DNA of 64,000 bases from Hirudo medicinalis (lineage: Eukaryota > Annelida > Clitellata > Hirudinida > Hirudinidae): NCBI GenBank assembly GCA_011800805.1, contig MPNW01000024.1, forward strand, positions 206,434-270,433. Reading direction: 5' to 3'. A model generated the notes under the pieces. It saw only the letters and a list, made by a program, of their open reading frames with translations. It had not been told where the DNA came from and did not search any database. Every line of letters begins with the position of its first letter. Positions within the stretch are counted from its first letter, which is position 1. This document shows, one piece after another, positions 10,516 to 21,574 of this stretch. The translations under genes were made by a program, and so were the position numbers.

Positions 10516-13500
10516 ATGAAAACAGTTTTAGAAGCTTTCACTCCACCCAATAAATCATTTGAAATGAAATCAAGTGAAAAGTCACCAACGTCGAGATTAT
10601 CAGCCAAAAGAAATCATTCAAGTTACAGAAAAAACACAATAAACCGATTTAGGAAAGGTGGTTCTATATTTCCTTCAGGAAAAAAGCAGAGGACAATAGG
10701 TGATTTCTTTTCAGGAAGAATTGACAGGAGACAACAGGCTGTAAAATCTCCAAGCCAACCAACTAAATCTGCTAGAAAGTGTTTGTTTGAGAGAAGTCAC
10801 AAAAACACTGCTGGCCTTGATGAAACCTCTTCATCATCTTTCACATACTCCTCAAATTCCCAGAGATTCATAGATGTTGATATTGCTGGCCATTGCAGTA
10901 GGCTTGATATAGATGGAAGGCTAGAAGTGGTGGAACTGACTGACAATCAGCCATTTAACAGGTCAGAAAATGAGGAATCGGAAAAGGAAAATAGCCCACG
11001 ATAAAACGAACTCAATCTGGGAGCAGACCTTCTACTGCTTCAACAAATCAGGATCCATCTGATGGAAAGGCAGCAGTGACATTGAATCAGGCTGTTGTGA
11101 AGGAACTAGAATTCTGTGAAGAATCTTCGAGGGACGATTTTTGTCGGCCTGAAGGATATTACAGATATCTGGAGGGAGATTGTGATGAAAGACAAGAAAA
11201 AGTGGAATATGATCTCGATGATGAGGTATTTTGATCCATTTATTTGTGTGATGATATTTGCTTAGTGATCTATTACACCAATGACATACTTGTGGTTGGT
11301 AAATGTTACGTAATATTTATCAAAGTTTTAAAATAAGTTATGTAAGCTAGAAATGTTTACATAGGCCAAGTTTTATCTGTAAATTAGACATAAAATTAGA
11401 CATATGGTAAACTGAATGAATTGATGTGCCAGTTAGCTCAACGGATTGTTTGTAGTGGTAATGCAACAATAGTACTGTGTTGGGTTCAAAACCCTGCTAA
11501 TTATAAGTAATCTTAATGTTTGAGCTTACAATATCACATCAACAAATTTATATGCTTTTGTAATCTGTTCAATGGCAGGACATGTCCTGGTTGAATATTG
11601 TGAACACTTCCAAATGTTCACTTGCTGGTAAACTGACTCAAGATTCTTTGGAGATGGCTATAGATAGGATGGAGAAGATGTCTGCTCATCTTCAACTCAA
11701 TTCCATCAAGGATGGCTCAGCTGGACTAAAGGGCAAAAAGGTCAGCTGATCAGATTGTTGCAAAGAACCATTGTTGATGGAAATAAAATATTTGTTGGAG
11801 ATGCCTCCTTGCTATATTTTTCATAAATGTGACAGCACTTTGAAAAATAATGTTAATGTTATTGTTCTAATCATCTCACTTCCAATTAACTCTCCAGCTC
11901 TAGAAATAAATTGGCTCGCTAATCCGTTTATAGTCGACTCTGATTGGCAGGAGGATATTTGCGACGACGACATCTTCTGCAGCATATGCCTTGATGACGA
12001 GTGCCAAAACAGCAACGTCATCCTACTCTGTGACTCCTGCAACCTGGCAGTGCATCAAGACTGCTACGGCATACCGTACGTACCTGAAGGCCAGTGGCTA
12101 TGTTCCTGGTGCCTGCATAAGAAGGAAAGCACTGAAGAAGACTGCATCACGATCAAAAAGGGGGTTTCAACTGTGGACAAAGTTGCGTCGGCAAAGAAAT
12201 CTACGAAAAGCGACTCAGCACTTACTGGTGAAGGGCAGTGCTGTCTATGTCCTGTAAAGGGGGGAGCTTTGAAGAAAACCAGTGATGGAAGGTTGGCATG
12301 GTGTTGTGTTTTGTGGAATTAATAATGACAGCTTTAGCAATGAAAATTAAACATTTTGGATTTGGCTTCTCATGACATCCTAACCTAATTTTGATTTCTG
12401 AAGATGGGCCCATGTCCTTTGTGCTCTGTGGATACCTGAAGTGGGATTTGAAAGCATCGAATATCTGGAGCCAATCACGAAGCTCGACGAAATCCCTCCC
12501 GCCCGTCACAAACTCACTTGCTCTGTCTGCAAAAGAAAAGATGCAGGAGCTTGTATCCAGTGCATGAAAAGAAATTGTTATGTTGCTTTCCATATCATGT
12601 GTGCACAAAAGGTATACCTTCAAAAGCTACTTGTCAGTTATTATTAGCAAACAAAATGTTTATTTCCTGTTATCGCTAAAAAATAGGTCATGCAGCAAGA
12701 GCTACATCATTAAATGTAATATTGAATTAAACACACATTTGTACTTATTCGAATATATAATGAAAAAATAGTTGATATTAGTAATTAATTATATCTTCAT
12801 GTTTGCTTCACTCCAGGTTGGCACCTACATGAAAATTGAGCAGGGCTCAGGAGAACTTGGTGACTCCCCATCGAACATCAAGAAATCTTTCTACTGCGAT
12901 CAACACAAGCCCGAAGGGGCAAAACCGTTCACCCCGATGTATGATGATGATAGTTCTGATGACAATGAGTTGGATGGGGAAGAGAACGGCGAAGGAACGC
13001 CCCAAAAACAGAAAGGAAAGTCGAAAAAGAATGCTAAGTCGAAAGGTAAGATGAGTGCCAAGAAGGGAAAGAAAGGAAATGACACACTCACCAGGAGCAA
13101 ATCTAGCAAGTCCTTGACTGCCAAATCATCTGGGTCTTCCCTGAGGCCAGCCAAAGTTCTCTCTGATCTGCCCAAAATTCCCTCAGAGAGGTAAGGCTTC
13201 CTCAAGGCAATGAAAAAGACTTTTCATGAAATGATGCCCTTTTTATTATTAACGGCAGTTAGTGGTTAGCAATATAATTGAGCATAATTTAAATTGGTAT
13301 CACATGTCATGGATGGGATACATCTAAGCTGATATTTTAATGATACAATGTTTGTTGTTGATTCTTCATTTTCCAAGGTTTTTCATTATTCAGTCATTGG
13401 TGGCCTCAACTTCAATTAGTATTGTATTAGTAGAACAATTGCAAAAGTAAATAATCTTTTCATAAGCAAACTTACTTCTTGATCTTTACAGTCTCATGTC

Positions 13501-16500
13501 CATAGAGTCAGAATGCTTTGATTCTTCACAAGATGGTGTACTTATTGACCCCATATATAACTACTGGATCTTGAAAAGGAAGTCTCGCAACAACATGCCT
13601 CTCCTGAAGGCATTCTACACGACTCTAATGTCGAACAACATCACCGAGGTTGGAAGCATCAAATCATTGCTTTTGCAATGTTATTTTATTGTCTTATTTA
13701 TTGCTGAGCTTGTTGTTTATTGTTTACGTCTGGAAGTGACATTTAATGTCTCGACAGAAACTCGGAGGTGCAGATGATGCTAAAGCAGCACTTCAAGGGT
13801 TGAAGGATGCCAAGAAACTGAGGAATGAGATGGAGAAAGTCAGACTTCTGTTGGAGCTTGTGAGGAAGAGAGAGAAAGTGAAGCTGCTTACGGTGGGTTT
13901 TCCTATAATCTAGTTAATATTCTATATTAAGAATATAGGTGGCCTATATTCCTATATTCTAGTTAAAGTATATAGGAAAAATGAGAATATTATATTGCAC
14001 TTGCAAAAAACATCTTTTTCTGAATGACCAAAGGTGTTGCATCATATGAAATACCATTGTTATGGTTTATGCTATTGTTGTGAAGCTTGATGCTAAGACA
14101 AAACAAACTCTATTTGCAAAATTGTTTATGAATTATATCGCATAATTCATCATTTATAATTTATATTTATTATTTTCACTTCCTTTATCAGATAAAAGCT
14201 CATGAACAGGAGGTACTGATGAGACTCCATCCTTGGAACTCTCACCTCATGAAACTCCTCAACAATTTACAGATGCTCGACAAATGTGACATATTTGCTC
14301 AGCCTGTCTCCCTAGAACAAGTCAGTTGATTAATTTGATTAATCACAAGTCAGACATTGATGTAACCGTTTTCAAAAGATTAATTACTTTTTACAGAAAT
14401 TTTTATTTATTAATAATAATTACTTCAATAGTCATTAACTTATTCAAACAAATTAACGCTTTGAGCATAAAATGAGTCTTACATTTTATAACCAGGTGCC
14501 TGGCTACAACAAGAAAATCGACGAACCCATGGACTTCTCGACCATGAGGCAGAAAGTTTCAGATTTTGTCTACAATGACCTCGATGACTTTGAGAAGGAC
14601 TTCAACCTGATGATTGACAACTGCCTAAGGTTTAATTCAAAGCACACCATGTACTACAAAGCTGCTGCTAAATTAAGAAAGCAGGTCAGTCAGTTTAAGA
14701 AGAATTGTATTTATATAGTGCCTTAAGCATCAAGGGCGCTTGCTACATTTTTATGTAGCTCCTCCCATGAAGGGTCGACGCAAACTGGGTTGCAAATATG
14801 ACATGTAACAACTGTTGCCTTTAATGTTGCTCGAAGAGAGTGAGCACATCGATTTGAGATTTCTTGTTGATCCATTCACTTTCATCCTTTTTAATTCATT
14901 AATTATCATTTATAATAATTAAATAATATAAATTAATTAATAATCATTTATTCAAAATTTTAATTATTTATTAAACGTTAATAAATTAATTAGATTTCAT
15001 TTTTATCCTATATTTCTTTGTATAATTAATCCATAATTCAATTTCTTGTTTATACCTAAAAGAACACATGTTCTCAATATTCCATGCAGGCTGAACCCAT
15101 CTTAAAAGAAGCTCATGACAAGATGATTGACATGAGTTGCGAGCCTATGATTGAAATGCATGAAGCTGATCTTGATGAAACTGAAATGATCACCAATGAC
15201 AATCAAAATGATGTTAAAGACCTGAAGGAGATTGGTGAAAACAATGAGTCCAAAATTAAAAAGATTGATGATGATGATGATGATGATGGTGACCAATGCA
15301 GACCTGACGAAACAATCTGTTATGACAATGGAAAAGCAGATATTGTCAAGAAACATGATGATGAGATACAAGATGATGTTAAGATGAATGCTGAAAATGA
15401 ACGACAAGCTGCAGAACAACAAGAAAGTGGTGCGATCATGAATGATGACATCGGTAGTGAAGACTATCACGATAATGCCAATAGTTCTGAAGATGTCAAG
15501 GAAGTGAATTCCCAAGATGCCAACGATGAAAATAAATACATTGAGGAAGGTGATGAAACACATGAATTGAGCACCATCGAAGCAACAAAACTCTATTGTT
15601 ATGAGGAAGTTAACATGAGCAGTGTTGAAAATGAAAACTTCAACAATACCAACTACAACAATGCAGATGATGATGAGGAGGAGGAAGATGACAGCAATGA
15701 CCTTATCATTGAAACCATCAGTATAAATGATGAAGAGGATGGAATCAAGGGAGCTTCCCTAGCACCAAACAATGTCAATGTGTCACTGCCTTCTGAAGAA
15801 ACCAATTTAATTGAGTGTTCTCAAGAAATGGGCCAAGCACTTCTTCATCAGGGTCCCCAAAAAGCCACAAATAAAGAGGATATTCTCAGGTTCTTGTCTG
15901 CTCTCACTAGATTGATTCAGACCTCTTCTGAAGCACTGGTTTCAAATAGCGTAACTATGAACGCAGTTTCTAATTCCGGCAACGAGAGTGGAATTGGTGT
16001 TGTCCCTCAACCCACTGAAACTGGTGTGGTAATCAATGTATCCAAGGAAATGGTTGCCATGATGGCCAGCAACAGCCGACCAAAGTCCACAAGGAAATCT
16101 TCCAGTATTTACAGGAGACAGTCCTCTGCTCTCAATTTCTCATTGGCTGTCAGTCCTTCTAAAAGGCTTTCAAAGTCCAAGACTCCACTCAGACTGAATT
16201 TTGATCCAAAGAATAATTCCACCCCTTTCAATGATGTTAAACAAACCTTTAAATCTCTCGGTCGAAGCAAAAGCTCTTCTCGTTGCCGAACCAAATCCAA
16301 GAAGCCTACAGCCAAGAAATCCAGCACCCGATTGGAATCTGAGGTCATCAATTCATTAATCAATGAGATGCCTGATGTTACGAACAAGATTTCACCAAAG
16401 AAAATATTGCCAGAAGCAATGCATCTATCCCATTCACTCAGTACTGATGCTAGCGCTGCTACAGAGAACAGGAGAACATCGGAAAGAACCAAAACTGCAA

Positions 16501-18276
16501 CTCACCGATACCTCATCGATGATGACAACATTCTTGCAGGTGAAACAGCCCTAATTACAAGCTAAATGAATTACTAGAGAAATCTGTAAATTATTATATT
16601 TGGAAATTATTGCATTTACTGAGTTAATGATGAATTTATAACTAATTTGTAGCTTTTATCAAGTTATTAACATTTATTTTCCTTCAGCACTGATGACACC
16701 TTCTAAGAACAGGAAGCGCAAGAATTCATGCCAGGACAATTCCGCCGACGAGCCACTAAAATCCAGGGTTGAGGATGAACCTCCAGTTCTTTCCAGGTGC
16801 CCTTCTCCGATTGAAGAGGAGGAAGTGAGTTGCACAATGCAGTCGACTTTTTCTTTTAAACCAGCCCACAAAGGCCTCATGACGCTCAGCAGTTCCTCCT
16901 TCAGTGGATACGACGGTGACGAAAATTTTGCAGAGCCGAGTTTTTCATCCAATAAGCAGAGGCAAAGCTCAAGCAGAAAGTGTCAATCACTCAAGAATTC
17001 TGAACTTTGTAATCTTGAGCCTGCTAAAAAAAGATTAAAGCTAGAACCAGAGATGGCCCCTCCTCTTCTTATAAAATCATCTCTTGGACCATTGACTCAG
17101 AAGTCCTCCAAAGTTGTCACAAAGAAGACTTCGAGATCCTCAAAATGCCGCAAAGTTTTTCCATTAAACGGAGGGCCAAAAAATAAGGCTAATTTAAAAA
17201 GTATTTTGTCCAAGAAACTTTCACCATCACCTGAAAATAACGTTGTAGACGTCACTCAGGGTATCATGCCAGAATTAGAGAAGAATTTGTCTGGAGATCA
17301 GCCTGATTGTACTTCAGAATCCCAACTTGTTGAAGAGTTGCCTCGGCTTAATGAAAACATTTCATATCAAAATTTATCCCTGACTGGCAGTGAGGTTATT
17401 TCCTTCACCACCACTCCTGACGAAGATGTTCTTGTGGCCGAGGAGTGTTATGCTGACATGGACGACCCGGGAGTTGTTCTGGATAAATCCGTTAATTCAC
17501 AACTTCCAAACAAAGACTCCAACCAGCGAGTATTCTTTGGGATTTTCAAAGCTTATCCTATTCCTTCACCTGTAACACCTTCTAAGAAAAGATTTAAGGA
17601 TGCAGAAGATGTGAGGCACATAGATGATGGCATGTTGCATGCCAGTAAGAAAACTAAACCAGAGGAGTCTGGCAAAGAAGTTCCTGAAGCTTCTAGGTCT
17701 CAAAGGTTGTCCATCGAGGAAGATGTAAATATTTCAAGTACAGTCATCAAGGAAACATCAGCAGAAGAACTGACAGCTGCCAATGCCTTGTTGGACTTCA
17801 AGATGTCATTTTGCCATGGCGATGGTTCTCTATTAACCTCAACTACGTGTTCCAAAAAGAAAAACATTTTTGACGAGTTCAAGAAACTAAGCACCATGCC
17901 GAGCACGTCTAAAAGCACAAACACCAATCAAGGCAGCAGAAAAAACTTCACTCCAGTTGTTTCTAAGCCTTCTAACCTCTTGGAAGTTGAAGCATCTTCT
18001 GTAAACTCTTCGAATGCACCTCATAATTCTGTCCCGGCCCAGCCGTTGTTCCCGTCAGCCACACCTCTACCACAGACTCAAGTGCCCGCAACCTCCTGCA
18101 CATCTCAGGTCCAATTTTTTCCTTGGTCGGAAAAGTCTCTGCCCGGCGGCGAGGAACCTGCGTGCCAGTTTTCAGGAAATCCTGAAGTAGACTCGGCCTA
18201 TTCCACGTCGTCATCGTCGTCTTCTTTGCTCATATCATCCCCCCCAAGTGAAGAAAGGTGCAACAATGTTTTGTGA
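10516..18276 (+). CDS. BRPF: BRPF/peregrin-type PHD-bromodomain protein
   Basis: Scaffold of MOZ/MORF/HBO1 histone acetyltransferase complexes (family knowledge). Exons: 10516-11225, 11579-11740, about 11898-12291, 12404-12611, 12817-13190, 13492-13648, 13758-13892, 14192-14320, 14496-14684, 15090-16539 and 16688-18276, giving about 1832 residues once two one-base gaps are allowed. Exon 1 has the BRPF N-terminal block ending SEKENSP and then YYRYLEGD...VEYDLDDE. Exon 3 has the PHD finger ([20 protein letters not shown]...WLCSWC). Exons 3-5 hold the extended PHD ([19 protein letters not shown], then KLTCSVC). Exons 8-9 hold the bromodomain, with its acetyl-lysine Asn in RFNSKH. Exons 10-11 encode a long acidic then Ser/Lys-rich tail. 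No PWWP domain was seen. The start is uncertain because the ATG is preceded by an acceptor-like TTCTATTGTAG. Confidence 0.9.
10687..10710 (+). other. PIP-box-like motif in BRPF exon 1
   Basis: Codons 58-65 encode QRTIGDFF, which fits the PCNA-interacting consensus Q-x-x-[ILM]-x-x-[FY]-[FY]. Basic residues precede it (GKK). Whether it is used is unknown. Confidence 0.5.
11427..11505 (+). repeat. tRNA-like SINE head in BRPF intron 1
   Basis: TTAGCTCAACGG at 11433-11444 matches a pol III A box and GGTTCAAAACC at 11483-11493 matches a B box, about 40 bp apart. The expected acceptor stem (5' GCCAGTT) does not pair with the 3' flank. A tRNA-derived SINE or tRNA pseudogene is therefore more likely than a working tRNA gene. 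Confidence 0.45.
14700..14765. repeat. TATATAG-type dispersed repeat fragment in BRPF intron 9
   Basis: TGTATTTATATAGTGCCTTAA followed by a GGGCGCTTGC segment resembles the core at 49395-49475 (TTTATATAGCGC...GGCGCTTGCGGC). Intronic copy of an interspersed repeat. Confidence 0.4.
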
Positions 18277-19856
18277 GAGATGCCCTCGTGGAATCATTTG
18301 TGTAAAGAATACTTTGTAAATATCTTTTGTTTATTTATAACAGAATGAATGAACTTGGTTTTGAGTGAAATTTATTTTAAAAATGACCATTTCTTCAACG
18401 AGTAACTCCTCCGATGCACGCACCTGAAGCTTCAGAGGACAATTCTTGAAAGTATTCTCGTCCCTCACTTTATTTTGTCCGTTACTCGCTGACCTGTTGA
18501 TGCTTGTTATTATGTGCTCGTTATCTGGTTAATGATTCCTATGTTATGCAATGATTGTGACGTTAGCAACCAACTTTTGCATGTCATGCTAAGTATTATT
18601 AGTCGGAAAATGAATGCTTTATTAACCGATATGATTGCCCTTGAAATCCTTTTGCAATCCAGTTTAAGAGGCATGTCGTCTAGAATCTGTTCTCAGAAGT
18701 AGAAGATTTATTTGCTATAATGAACCATATTGGTGCTCAGCAGGTTAACATTTATTTCACCATCTGTTCATCACATGCCTCGTACTTAATACTCTGTAAT
18801 TTTGTTTGCTAATTACTTAATGTCGTAATTCGGCGATGATAATGATACGAGGAACTTTGTACCTCTAAGATTTGCTAATGGTGGAGTTAGGGTTTTTTCT
18901 CTTTTAATTAAGCTGCAGGAACTTCATATTTAGTTTTAATAATTACTTTTTTTAATGATTTTGATAAAAATAAAGGAAGATGTTATTCAATTGAATTTAG
19001 ATAATAAAAATCCTGTGTTCGTGCACTAAGTTTAATCAGATTGAATTTTCGGGGGTCGAATCGTGTCATGTTGCTTTTTGCAAAATTGTGCGTTGTCGGG
19101 CGTGCACACGTCTAAGGCAGCAGAAATCACCGACAAAAATTCACCACGATGTGGGTGGGAACTGAAATGGTCTAATTTGTCAATAGTAAGTAAACTTTAG
19201 TTGATCTCAGTAGAGTGACTGGTTGCATCATTTTTAATTTCTTCTCATAATTCAACCTGCTGAAGTGGGGGACAGAAATTGTGCAAGTGGCAAGATGATC
19301 TGCGTAAAGATTTGTTACAGAAGCGGCATCGAGTTGCAGACCGAATTTCCCAAGATGGTTTCAAATTTTCACCTGGAGCGACATTGTTTTGAAATCTATG
19401 CCTGAGGAATCTGCAATGTTTTTATTTTTCAAAGAGCTTTGCTTTCAGATTTCGCTGACTGAAAACTAAACTAACTCTTCTTGATGGCTACTAATGCCTT
19501 GATGTTATAACGAAAAACACATGAACTACATGAAACCAAATAATGTCTAATGAAGTAGATAAGATTATTATAATAACCTTTAGCGTCGGACCAGCTAAGC
19601 TTAAAAAGTGACTTTTTCTAAAACTATGTACATGATCAGAAGGAGAAGAAAGTTGCATTATTTCAATGTTTTTATTGTTATTGAAGCTCGACAAATAAGA
19701 ATTAGGAAATTTAATGCTGAAATTATTTCAATTAATAGAACCACAACGATCCTGGCTTGATTCTGATCAAGTATTTGAATCAATTTAGTAATTTAATTAG
19801 ATTCGAAATGATTCTGAATTTAGTGTTAATCACAGACGAATGGCTAAGAATTTTCA
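18277..19856. other. 3' flank between the BRPF and membrane-protein genes
   Basis: No coding exon is supported. The first part should be BRPF 3' untranslated sequence. An AATAAA-like GATAAAAATAAAG lies near 18960, too far to be assigned with confidence. The remainder is AT-rich. Confidence 0.5.
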
Positions 19857-21574
19857 TCACTGAGAACCGACAACCTCATCATAAGGTGGGGGAGGTTCGC
19901 TGTTGATTTCAATGTTGCTTTCAACACATACACTGTCTCTCAACATGTTGCACTTTGCATCAACATTTTCGCGGCGGGCCTTGAAGACTGACGAACCCTG
20001 ATCATCGTCCTGGTAGAAATCAAAATTGTTTGAGTCCGACGTCGATTCAATGACACGTTTTTGTTGCGAGTTTCCTGCGGCACTGTTGTTGCCGTCGTTG
20101 TCGTCGTTGTCGTCGTTGTTGTCGTTGTTGGAGATATTTGAGTCGTGAGTTGAACGTCTGCCTTCGTAGTGGAAAATCTCTTTGTATGACTCCGCGTCAT
20201 CCATGGATGGAGCACTCGGAATCAGAGGAACCACCGACTTGAACATTCCTGATGGAAGATAGTGGCTATGGAAGGAAGCATCTTGAGCACCCGATGAGCG
20301 ATGATGCCAGTGTTTTTCAGGGTCAAGTGGAAAACCATCGAATTGGGCTTTATTCGGTTTTGGAGAAAATGAAAGTCTTACAGCGCATTCGAGGTGACAA
20401 GCAGGATAATTTGATTGATTAATGTAATTAATTTTACTAAAACATGTATAATGACAATATAAGCAATTACGGGTGTTATTGCTGGCATTGCTAAAATTAG
20501 TTGGTCTTAACTTCGCTAACAGTATTACTGATATACCAAATATCATGCTGAATCCACAATTTAAGGGAATTTCTCTGAAACAGAAAACTGGAGAAAATAG
20601 AGACTCAAATATGCTGTTGATTGTTTGCAATTCTTCTCAAGTATGAAACTTTTAAATCCAGAAGAAAGCTTGGCATCTCAATTGTTTCCCTCGATGGGAA
20701 TTCCTCTCCACTTGAACTACAAGCGATCGTTTTACATCAGTTGGATTGCCAACCAACAATCAAACTTTCCTCTGCTCTTCAGAAAGCTGCTGTTGTGGAC
20801 GTTCTAGTCACTCAGTCTCAGCACTTGCGAGTTTGTCTAAGTCTGCCTGCCTCTGTTCTCAATAATATTTACACGAAACAGATGGATGCACTCGGAATTT
20901 GCGCGTGAAGTGGCAGCTAATTTAAATGATAACTGATAATTTGTGGAAATATTTGAACGGAAGGATCTCGTCGGTTTCCATTGTAATCATTCCACGTTGA
21001 TTGTCAATCAAAATCGCCTCAATTTGCTTTAATTAGATTGCAACTTCCTCGGTTGGCATGTTGTTACCTCAGCAAGCCCCTTATCCATTCAGATAAACTC
21101 ATTTACCACGTTGAATTAAATTAATTAGTTAATCCTTCAGAAAGTACATCCTTACAAACAATAATTATTTGTTAAACAGCATTAATTTGTTTGTTAATAA
21201 CATTAATCGCAATTATAATATAATTTTATATAATTATATATTTAATTTTATTATATTTTTAATTATAATTACAATTAAGCAATTAAGTAACTTTAAGTTA
21301 ATTTGAAACATTAAGTTTTAAAACATTCAAATCCTAAGCAGAATAATTTATTTGCCAAACATCCCCTTATTTACAGGGTAAGACAGACGGACGCACCTGA
21401 CTTGTGGTCAGACGAGTTCTTTTTCTTATTGGCCATTGTTTTTCTAAGGCAGCCAATGAGAAGAAGGGTGAGAAGGGATATCACTGCGAACAGGATCAAC
21501 GATATTGTCCACACCCTGACCGACACCAAAGTTGAGTTTGCTCTGAAAAAGGATCGACTTATGAATATTAACAA
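19857..21574 (-). CDS. Partial single-pass membrane protein with C-terminal PPPPY motif
   Basis: Two minus-strand coding pieces probably belong together. The 5' piece (about 21382-21572) starts after an acceptor-like CTTTTTCAG. It encodes a hydrophobic helix (WTISLILFAVISLLTLLLIG) followed by basic residues (RKTMANKKK). The 3' piece (19857 to about 20387) encodes a cytoplasmic-looking tail with a His/Ser-rich part, an Asn/Asp-rich part and the terminal EPPPPYDEVVGSQ, a PPxY motif that recruits WW-domain proteins such as Nedd4 ligases (family knowledge). This arrangement is typical of Shisa-like and similar type I adaptors, but no Cys-rich ectodomain exon was identified. The splice joining the two pieces is not certain: several GT donors fit only in some phases. 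Treat as a gene fragment. Confidence 0.45.

Noticed and set aside
15102..15563. 153-codon minus-strand open frame rich in Ile/Val/Phe
   Set aside because: It is the antisense shadow of the Asp/Glu/Asn-rich BRPF exon 10.
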